A DNA stretch of 64,000 nt from Dioscorea cayenensis subsp. rotundata. Its lineage: Eukaryota; Streptophyta; Magnoliopsida; Dioscoreales; Dioscoreaceae. The translations under genes and the position numbers were made by a program. Each line of letters opens with the position of its first letter. The first letter of the stretch is position 1. Positions 56,140 to 64,000 of the stretch are shown piece by piece. The stretch spans positions 4,737,766-4,801,765 of the forward strand of contig NC_052482.1 of the NCBI RefSeq assembly GCF_009730915.1. Direction: 5' to 3'. The notes below the pieces were generated by a model. That model was not told where the DNA came from, ran no database searches, and saw only the letters and a list, made by a program, of their open reading frames with translations.

Positions 56140-56760
56140 GAGAAAACACATGGGCGTGTGGAATTCACAAACACCCATGGTTTTGTATTGTGAGTTCATC
56201 CAGAGAAGGCACAGGGGCGGGGACTCGCCCCTGTGAACGACTATGCAATCCTCGCACGCCCGTGGGTCATTTTTGTACGGGCATGTAAATTCCTGCAGAG
56301 ATTGGCAGATTTTCACGAAAGCACACAGGGGCGCTGACTCACCCCTGTTGGCAACCTTGTGAAAATTGCACGGGCGTGGGTAATTTTCGCACGCCCATGC
56401 GGATCTCTGCAGAGGAGCTCTCTTCATCCAGAGTAGTCACAGGGGCGTGCGCTTACCCCTATGAGTTTGGCTTGTGAATGCCCACGCCCGTGCGGAATTT
56501 CTTCACGGGTGTACGGAACACTTCACAATTTTTGTTGAATGTCCATAGTAGCCACAGGGACATGCGGCTGCTCCTGTGGGTCGGGCGCACAGGCGTGGGA
56601 AATTCTCACACGCCCGTGTATTTTCGTTTAGAGGCAATGAGTGTTTTCCCGAGAGCACACAAGGGCATGCACCTACCCCTGTGATGTTTTCCTGTGGAAG
56701 CGCACGGGCGTGGGTAATTTCTGCACGCCCTTGTGCATGCATAGAATTCCAGGAGACGAG
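56140..56760 (+). repeat. CACGGGCGTG palindrome array (D2)
   Basis: Type 2 units near 56207, 56318, 56436, 56550 and 56656 (spacing about 106-118), alternating with type 1 units such as 56358-56400. It has more mismatches than the E array. Open frames here are not genes. Confidence 0.8.
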
Positions 56761-57205
56761 AGTTTTTCTTTAAAAATCATTGTGGATTCTCTTATTCTTC
56801 ATCTCCAATCACCCAAAAACTACTCCAGATCAACTTCCCGACCCTTAAATATTGTTTTGGAGGATTTTTCTTCACATTTCGTGCCGATTTTAGAAGTACA
56901 ATCATCTGTTTCATCGATAACCCTTCCTATCCTCTTTTCTTCGCAAATTGTGTTTTTTTTTATTGGATTGAGGATCTTGAGTTGTACAAATTTTCATGAT
57001 ATAATGTCTTATGTATGTTTAGAAAGCCCTTAGAGGCGGTGTTAAGTTGAATTTTTGGAGAATTGGTGCACAACCGTGCGGTTTTCACACCTCGCAGATC
57101 CACACGGGCGTGGGTAATTTCCACAGGCCCTTGTGGAATTCTGCAGTATGTTGTTTCTGAGCTTATTTGATCGTTTTTTCCTCATTTATCGTATAAATGG
57201 TACCG
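56761..57205 (+). other. Leader upstream of a missing ATHILA ORF (D2)
   Basis: AT-rich, with one proximal palindrome (CACACGGGCGTGGG / CCACAGGCCCTTGTGG at about 57098-57134). It ends in TACCG at the insertion point of element F. Confidence 0.55.
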
Positions 57206-58524
57206 TGATAAACGCCTAAATGCACGTATTTTATACATATTTATCTTGTATTATTTGTGTATATCTTAATGAATTGATGCCCGTTTAAGTATAAATTTGT
57301 TCTTTTGGTATTGCAGATCATAAATGTGCCGAATGTAGCTCAAAAAATGCAAATTGGATGAATTCGACACCAAAAATGGCATTTTTGGGGTGTTAGCACT
57401 ATAGTAGGGATTCGGATGTGAGCTTCACGGGGTCTATGCACCCGCATGGGTGCCCGCGAAGTTTGTTGGAATTTCACAAGTCTCAGGTACTACGGCAAAA
57501 TTATTGAGAGATAGTTTTTTGGGGAGTTCTTTGAGCCGACTTCCACAAGTTCAGAGGAGGAAAGATCAAGCGTTTTGGAGCTGGTGAATTAAAGGGAGAA
57601 GCTTAGTTTGGCTAGATCTTCATCGATCTCTTCTTTGGGAGCTTATAGAAGATGAGGGAAGTCGCCCTAGTCGCGGCATCCGTGGAAGCTTTCCACCTAA
57701 CTTGCCTTGTCATCTCACTTCCATTGTTTGAGGGAGTTTTCTTATGCCATTTGTAGTTATTTTCATGGACCTATTCTTTCTATTTGTTTGCATGGATGAT
57801 TATAACCCAAGGTCACCGGATGCCGGTGAACCTTGGGGGGTGAACTTGTGTATTTTCATGATCTAATTATGTTAATTGCAAGTGTTTTGTATTTGTGATT
57901 CATTCTTGGTGCATTTGATGTGTTTCTTACATGAGAACTCTGTAAATGAACTTCTAGGTTGTACTTGGTAGCGTGACCATCGCCCTTGTACTAGACACAC
58001 CAAGTTTGGAAGGGATTCATGTACGAATACACCGTGACCATCGGGTATTTTGTACCCCTCCAACATTAGGGCTAGACTGAGTTGTGCTCCGGCTCTAATT
58101 AGGCATTTCCCCCTTTGTTAATGCAATCATATAAGGATTTGATCGGAAGAAATTCTGTATCAATAATTATACCGGATTAGGGGTCAATTGTCGTGACCAT
58201 CTGGTTGACCTACTTTATTAAATCTCTAGGTCCAAACCTTCACTTGCATGACATTCTTAGCATCCTTTGCACTTTAGTAACCCCTAGGAGAGCCGCATCC
58301 GTGACCATCTCTTTCCTTGGATTTTATACCCTTGCCTTATTTTAGACTCCACTTGTAGTTCTTTCATTTTAATTAATAGATTAGAGAAACCCTTCGAATC
58401 TTTTGGCTAGACAATACGCGAAGAGGAATTAGGGGTAGATCCTTGGGCACTGGGAATACGACCCTCTCGTGCTCGCACAAGAGGTATTACTTGACGACTC
58501 CATGCACTTGCGGATCTCGGATCA
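57206..58524 (+). repeat. Element F 5' LTR
   Basis: 1319 bases, TGATAAACGCCTAAATG to CTCGGATCA. Its own palindrome is at 57423-57461 (CTTCACGGGG ... GCACCCGCATGGGTGC ... CGCGAAG). CGTGACCATC occurs four times (57972, 58033, 58192, 58300). It resembles LTR K at its start. Confidence 0.9.
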
Positions 58525-58530
58525 AGTTTT

Positions 58531-58548
58531 TGGCGCCGTTGCCAGGGA
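58531..58548 (+). other. Primer binding site, tRNA-Asp (F)
   Basis: TGGCGCCGTTGCCAGGGA, one mismatch to element E. Confidence 0.9.
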
Positions 58549-58714
58549 GCCACAAGGAATACTCGGAAAACTTAGAGTTTATTGATTTGGCCATTGTTTC
58601 TTTAATTCTGTAATTTTGCCTCTTTTTATTCCTTTTACTTGCCTTTATTTTGTTTTACTATCATCCTCTTATTTCCTGATCATTGACTCTCATTACTGTG
58701 CAAGGCACCATCTT

Positions 58715-60115
58715 ATGACACACGCTAATCAAGCAGATCTGGTAGAACCTGTTAACGAAATCGAGAGAGCCTTGCATCAAAGATTGAGAGAGGTGGCTGA
58801 GAGTTCAGAACATCAAGGAACACGAGTTGAGATTAGTGAACCTTCAGTCATGGCAGAACCAAGGTGAACCTTGTCTGATTATGAAAGGCCTCAGTTTACT
58901 GGTGAGGAATTCAGTGTGCATGCTCCCACCATGCTGGCTAATAACTTTGAAATGAAAGCAAGCACAATTGGGATGATTCAAAATTCTGTACAATTTGATG
59001 GGCTAGCTGATGAAGACCCGCATGCTCATTTGTCTCGCTTCCTCCAAATTTGTTTCACTTTCAAGATTAACTCAGTGTCCGATGATGCTATAAGATTGAG
59101 ATTATTCCCTTTCAATCTAAGGGGAGAAGCATATAGATGGCTTACTTCATTGGCTCCCAGATCGATCACCACTTGGAAGGAAATGGTGGACAAATTTCTT
59201 TCTAGGTATTTCCCACCAAGCAAAGCTGCTAGATTGAGACAAGAGATTTCTGCATTCTGGCAAGGGGACTCCGAGACACTTTTTGAAGCACATGAGAGAT
59301 TCAAGGATCTCCCACGCAAGTGTCCCCATCATGGCTTTTCCTCTTGGATGAGGATCCAAATGCTTTGTAATGGCCTGAATTATGCAATAAGACAGCTCAT
59401 CGATGCTGCAGCAGAGGGGGTCATTGAGTAATAAAACCCCTGAAGATGCTGAAATTTTGATTGAAAATATGGCAAGTAATGAATGCCATTGGTCTACTAG
59501 GCAAAAAACCCCTAAGGCAGCTGGAATTTATGAGATAAATGACAACACTGCGCTAGCCACAAAGGTTGAGGCCGTAACAAAAAGAATCGATCAGTTTGTG
59601 TTGGCTATAAGCTCAAATTCTGGAATAGTTTTGTCTTGCGAGACCTGTGGGGCGGGGCATGCTACTGTTCAGTGTCCAATCTCAATAGCCTCAGATGCCC
59701 CAGTTGAGACAGTTGATTATGTTGGGGGAGCTTCCAGAGGCCCGAGGAATCCCTATGGAAACACATATAATCCGGGGTGGAGGAATCACCAAAATTTTTC
59801 ATGGGGTCGACAACAGCAACATCGGCCTCCACAACCACAAGGACTTCCACATCTACCTCCTCAGCAGCCCAAGAAGAAGTTTACCACTGAAGATGTGTTA
59901 GCGAGGTTTATGATCAATACCGAGGCAAAATTTGTGAACATCAACAATCAATTCGCTGAAGTGAACACTGAAAATTTGGAAAACCTGGTTGGGAAACTTG
60001 CTAGAGAAAATTTGGAGCTCCCATCGGGTAGCTTACCTAGTAACACTGAAAATAATCCGAGGGAGCATTTAAAAGCCATCACTATCAAGAGCGGGAAACA
60101 GGTTGAAGCATGAGC
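58715..60115 (+). pseudogene. Element F gag
   Basis: Start ATG at 58715 (THANQADLVEPVNEIERALH). An in-frame stop lies at 58865. The core has FDGLADEDPHAHLSRFLQIC, AYRWLTSLAPRSITTWKE, SRYFPPSKAARLRQEIS and LFEAHERFKDLPRKCPHHGF. A frameshift in a G run near 59415 leads to the second part: TPEDAEILIENMASNECHW, a zinc-knuckle-like CETCGAGHATVQC (C-x2-C-x3-H-x4-C), NPYGNTYNPGWRNHQNFSWG, and a Gln/Pro-rich linker. A stop at 60111-60113 closes this frame but the reading goes on in the same frame to protease. Gag forms the particle that packages element RNA. Confidence 0.85.
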
Positions 60116-61320
60116 CGAGGAGGGCTCAAGCACTAAATATAATGGGGTAGCCGTACAGGAAGACCCTAAGACATCTAAGAGCGAAGTTGAAGAGGTAAAG
60201 GAAAAGCAAGATGAAGGAACCCTTCAACTACCAACACCAAGGATACCCAAGTACAAGTCAGTGATTCCCTATCCAGCTAGGCTGAGACAAGATAAAGACG
60301 AGGCTCAATTCAAGAAATTCCTCAATATATTCAAGAAGTTGCACATAAATATCCCTCTTGTTGAAGCGTTAACTCAAATGCCCAAGTATGCAAAGTTTAT
60401 GAAAGACTTGCTGACTAACAATAGAAAATTGGAGGAATTAGAAACAATTGCATTACCACGGAACTGCTCTGCAATGATTCAGAGGATGCTCCCTAAGAAA
60501 TTGACTGATCCAGGGAGTTTCATTATTCCATGTGTGATTAGGGAAGGCATGCAAGAAAAGGCCTTGGCAGATTCTGGGACCAGCATCAATGTAATGCCTT
60601 ACAAGCTATTTTTGAAACTAGGATTCGAAGACATGAGGCCCATAAGGATGACAATACAACTTGCAGATCGTTCTATAAAGAAACCACACGGTGTTGTTGA
60701 GGATGTGCTGGTTAGAATAGACAAGTTCATTATCCCGGTAGATTTTGTTATTCTTAATGTGGATGATGATATTGAAGTCCCATTAATCTCGGGCGACCAT
60801 TTCTTAACTCTGTCGAAGCCCTCATTGATGTAAAAGGGGGGAAATGACGTTGACAGTGGGCGATGTGGAAGTCATTCTCACTCTTCCCGCGCCCATGAAA
60901 CACACCTTGGACCACGATGATCGCCTCTATTTTACTGATGAAACTGATATGCTTATTACTGATTGTGTGAAGGAGGTCTTGGCAATTAACCCCTTGGATG
61001 AATTTTTAGAAGGAATGGAGTACGATGAGCGTAAGGAGAACAACCCACCTCCCACACAAGTAAAGCATGTAGGCTATGTGGGGACATTTCCGTGGCCGAA
61101 CAATAAAAAGAAATCAACCACTAGGAAAATCTGGTGTAAGAGGGACAAGAAAGAGAAATTGGGGACGAATTACGCTCTGTCACCACCACAGGAGATCGAT
61201 CGACTATTCTTCAAGGGAAAGGGTAAATTTTGTGTCTTTTCATGCCTCTCGACGTGTTTCCCATCTTGGAGCACTTCTCTTGGGATTGGAGGTAAGTCCC
61301 CACCATTTGATCCCTTATGA
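60116..61320 (+). pseudogene. Element F protease and tail
   Basis: Linker FKKFLNIFKKLHINIPLVEA, active site ALADSGTSINVMPYKLF with the catalytic DSG intact, then RPIRMTIQLADRSIKKPHG and PVDFVILNVDDDIEVPLI. A frameshift in a G run near 60835 moves to the tail frame (60844-61320): TLTVGDVEV, HTLDHDDRLYFTDETDM, a Lys-rich NKKKSTTRKIWCKRDKK, ending SPPFDPL. The tail has no RT motifs. It is in the place of the D tail but is diverged. Confidence 0.85.
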
Positions 61321-61640
61321 TGTAAGTATAAAGGTACGTTGAGCTAATAACACTAAACATGCGCTTCTTAGGAGGCAACCCAAGTCTTATAATTTGTCAT
61401 CTTTAAATTTTCGTATTTCTTTTAGTTGCTTAGTTTCTTTATTGTGGTTGAATGCTCATGTTTGTGAGATTTTTCGTATTTTTTTTGTTGTTGTTGTGCT
61501 CAACTCATGCTCAGGCTTGCTCACTTGTCTTTGGCCTTGAATTAGTATTGTTTAGTTGTGTTTCATTGTCATCTAGGTGTTTAAATGGTTGTAATTCGAA
61601 TTTTATTCAGTTTGCAAGAGGAACCATGCTAATTTTTTGA
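61321..61640 (+). other. Post-stop region with conserved hairpin (F)
   Basis: CTTAGGAGGCAACCCAAG at 61367-61384. Otherwise T-rich, no gene. Confidence 0.6.
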
Positions 61641-61960
61641 TTTTCCAGGTCCATAAAGGCTGTATACGGCCCGTATGGACACTTGTGGCATGATCTGTGG
61701 CCTTGCGGGCATCATTATGGCCACAAGAGGCCCCTCGCGAGGAGCCTTGCTCAATGGGCTGTGGGTCTCACGGGTGCCATGAGCCCGCGAGACAGCCCGT
61801 GAGGCTCTCGCCCTCATGTTGCGCGCGCGGGCTGAAAAGCTCACGGGGGCCATGCGCCCGCATGGTGCCCGTGAGTCTTTCAGGCTGAAATTTTCCAACC
61901 CATGCGGGCACCATGCACCCTCATGGGACCTGCATGGGCTGGGCTGCCCATTAAAGGGGT
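61641..61960 (+). repeat. GC-rich palindrome array (F type)
   Basis: A long hairpin at 61839-61875: GCTCACGGGGGCCATGCG pairs with CGCATGGTGCCCGTGAG. Related repeats: CACGGGTGCCATGAGCCCG and CAGCCCGTGAGG (61769-61803), CTCGCGAGG (61735-61743), ATGCGGGCACCATGCACC (61902-61919). The LTR palindrome at 57423-57461 has the same flavour. The position between protease and ATHILA ORF equals that of the arrays in A, D and E. Confidence 0.75.
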
Positions 61961-62477
61961 GTTCTTCCCTTTTCTCTCTCTACTCCACCCTCCACCTTCT
62001 CCTCTTAGTTTTCTCCCATTTCTCTTTCACTCTACCTCATTTCTCCACCATTTTTCTTGCCTTTTCTTCTCTAATCCCCTCTCCTCCATCTTGTAAACTC
62101 AACCTTGGGATTTAATCAGAGTTTTACCATCTCTTCACTCCAAGTTTTCAAGCCCTAATTCAAGGTTTTATCACAATGTTGGGTTTTGTTGTGTTCTTAT
62201 TTTATCTTTGAAGCTTGAATGACATATTTGGTTGTTGTAATGTTGTGTATGCTTAATCCCTTGAGTTTCTTCTTCATTTGTAAATTTTGGGAAGCTCCAT
62301 GTCTAGGAGAACTCTTGCAAAAATTTTCACTGGTTATTGTAGCAAATGCTGATTTTTTCATTTTTCACATTGAAAATGTTGTGCACTCAATTTTTTCTTC
62401 ATCGTATGATGATATGGATACCCCCTATGATTATTCATTGAAATCATAGTTTGATATTGTGTTTTTGTTGTTTGGGA
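61961..62477 (+). other. Leader of ATHILA ORF (F)
   Basis: Pyrimidine-rich (about 61965-62095), then AT-rich. No gene supported. Confidence 0.5.
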
Positions 62478-63613
62478 ATGCCGGTCAAGCGTGTTTTATC
62501 AAAGCGTCCTAGACATGATGAGACACCTAGTGGAGTGCCATTCTTAGCCTCGCCGCAACATAGGGCACGCTACAACCTCTTGAAGTCCAAGCCCTTTGGT
62601 ATTATCCGAACAATTGATCACAATAACCTCGAAGTTCTAGGTTTGCCCGAGGCCGTGGAGGAATTAATCAATCATGATGGATGGGAACGAATTTTCTCAA
62701 TTAATGATCCTGCTTACCGTGAACTCACCTTGGAGGTCCTAAGCACAATAGACTTAATAAGACCGTCCAGAATAAGTGTCCAAGCCTTTGGGTCAATGCA
62801 CACCATTAGTGACACACAACTGGGTTGTTTCTTAGGCTTGTATGATAAGAGAGTTGTGAACACATCCGCATTTCATCATTTTTCTACAGATTTTCCGGCC
62901 ACCATGACACACACACGGTTCTGGAATATTATCTCTGGCCGGCGCATGAATGAGTTAAGGAAAGCTTCTCATCTTTAGAACCCCGCACATTGATACGTTC
63001 ATGCACTCTTAAGTCGAGGTATTGGAGGTCGGGGTGATAGCACTGGGGTAATCACACGCTCTGACTTACTAATGCTATACAGTATCATTGAACGCTACCC
63101 GATCCATCTTGGACACTTTTTTGCCGAGCTGTTTGTTCATCAGGGTACTTACACACACCTTGGATCTATTTTCGTTGGGCCGTATATCACACAAATGATT
63201 CGAGGTATGGGTTTAATCGAGCACATCCGGGACATGCACATTTTTGGTGGATTTTTACCCTTGGGATGGCTACTATGTTTTCTATGGGGATGGTGGAGAA
63301 GCACAATGACACATATGCCCTTATCCGGTACTCAACCACAGGTGAGCGCATCCCTGCTTCTCCACTACAGTCCGATTCTAAGCCAGATGACGCACCACCT
63401 TCAATTGAGCTTCGCCTTCAGGAGATTTAGAGCGAGATTCATTCCATTCATCAAGGACATCAAGAGAATACTGAGACACTTAGATAGTTGGCAAGGGATA
63501 TGTGTGAAATTCTCTCTTATGTGCGTGGGTTTTCTTCATCCTCCGATGCCACCTCAGGGCCTACCACATCATTAGCACCTGTTGTACCTACTGACGGACA
63601 CCACCCAGCCTAG
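62478..63613 (+). pseudogene. ATHILA-type ORF (F)
   Basis: Start ATG 62478 (PVKRVLSKRPRHDETPSG). Segments: PFLASPQHRARYNLLKSKPF, AVEELINHDGWERIFSIND, YRELTLEVLSTIDLIRPSRI, AFGSMHTISDTQLGCFLGLY. A stop at 62976 and a frameshift are followed by RSDLLMLYSIIERYPIHLGHF, GSIFVGPYITQMIRGMG. A second frameshift near 63240 makes an apparently hydrophobic stretch; in the other frame the sequence is polar, with helix-forming and Pro/Ser-rich parts, ending at 63613. It is only distantly similar to E's ORF but has the same layout. Confidence 0.75.
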
Positions 63614-64000
63614 GAGCAACATTTTTCTGGACTTGAGTTTATGTTTTGTATTTTGCATTAATTTGTGGCTTGCTAGTTGAACTTCTTTTGTTAGCATGGG
63701 TTCACTCCCTGCTAGGCTTGTTTTACTTTTATTTTGACTATTATGCATGTTTTCCTTCCCGTTGATTTTCTTAAGTGTCATGATCGCCTTACTTATTTTT
63801 GCAGGACTTCTCACAGATTATGCCTCTCCTCCTTTACTCTTTGCTGGCTTTGTTGCCTACTGACTGTGCTTTCACTGAACAATCTTCATCAACCAAATGG
63901 GGCAGTCTCTTTACCCTTCCTTTTCATGCTTCAATTATTTATTATGAATTGTACACCATGTTCTACTGATTAATGTACATTGAGGGCAATGCACGATTCT
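63614..64000 (+). other. 3' region of F (window end)
   Basis: T-rich non-coding sequence. TTAATGTACATTGAGGGCAA at 63970-63989 equals the sequence just upstream of the internal polypurine-like tract in A3 (21008-21021), so that tract and the 3' LTR are expected to follow. Confidence 0.55.

Larger units (their letters stand above)
38825..57205 (+). mobile_element. Element D: gag-protease Athila-like element (interrupted)
   Basis: 5' LTR (38825-40682), PBS, gag, protease, short tail and stop, palindrome array, then a recombination junction at about 44160 back into gag-protease sequence (D2), which is split by element E and resumes at 55416 (the TSD second copy) to a second tail, second array and leader. 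It ends at 57205, where element F inserted. No RT, RNase H or integrase of its own is present in either half. Its 3' LTR would lie beyond F, outside the window. Confidence 0.75.
57206..64000 (+). mobile_element. Element F: diverged gag-protease Athila-like element (right-truncated)
   Basis: 5' LTR, PBS, gag, protease, short tail, hairpin, GC-rich palindrome array and ATHILA ORF. RT, RNase H and integrase are missing between 61320 and 61367. The 3' LTR is beyond the window; the last bases (GTACATTGAGGGCAATG) match the sequence just before the internal polypurine-like tract of other elements. It inserted in D2. Confidence 0.85.

Noticed and set aside
56641..57033. 130-codon ORF downstream of the D2 array as a host exon.
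   Set aside because: It begins in the array and runs through AT-rich leader. No similarity to a protein family is visible and no splice structure supports it.
63240..63310. Transmembrane segment in the F ATHILA ORF, suggesting an envelope protein.
   Set aside because: The hydrophobic run exists only in a shifted frame. The other frame continues the family's polar sequence.

Overview
The window is plant nuclear DNA made almost entirely of nested LTR retrotransposons of the Ty3/gypsy superfamily, Athila-like lineage. The support is: primer binding sites complementary to the 3' end of tRNA-Asp (TGGCGCCGTTGCCGGGGA) right after LTRs that begin TGATAAG or TGAT and end in TCA; Athila-type gag, aspartic protease, RT, RNase H and DD35E integrase; an ATHILA-type ORF in the position downstream of integrase; and long LTRs of 1.2-1.9 kb. 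I see no host gene, rRNA or tRNA gene. The setting looks like old, gene-poor, probably pericentromeric heterochromatin. I cannot name the species.

Layout. 1-8.7 kb: a truncated family-A LTR (+), a fragment of one element (-), and a PBS-less element A2 (-, about 2786-8566). 8.7-18 kb: copy 1 of a segmental duplication of already nested elements. 18-23.7 kb: element A3 (+), badly deleted, with a good 3' LTR (21896-23737). 23.7-34.7 kb: element B (-), broken up by an LTR G fragment, a solo LTR H (perfect TSD CCGGA) and a solo family-B LTR. 30.1-40.0 kb: copy 2 of the duplication. 38.8-57.2 kb: element D (+), a gag-protease element with an internal recombination junction, into which element E (-, 44924-55415, perfect TSD AAACC) has inserted. 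57.2-64 kb: element F (+), a diverged lineage that runs off the window.

Gene organisation is unusual. The gag-protease copies whose 3' end is preserved (B, D in two parts, F), plus the isolated tail in A1, go from protease into a short conserved tail and then stop, with no RT, RNase H or integrase. The only RT-RNase H-integrase copy (E) has no gag or protease. D and E share LTR, leader and PBS, so they look like complementary partners.

The most interesting signal is a palindrome system. Each family carries its own GC-rich near-palindromic motif twice: in the LTR, in the A and B/H families just upstream of a TATA-like box, and in an internal block between the end of the gag-protease or pol gene and the ATHILA ORF. 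Motif flavour matches within an element and differs between families: CACACGGGCGTGTG in A/D/E; GACACG(NN)CGTGTC or TGACACGATCATGTCA in B; a GCCATGCG/CGCATGG hairpin in F. In A and B the shared core is CACG-NN-CGTG. All coding regions carry stops or frameshifts, so these are fossils, but the cis elements remain readable.
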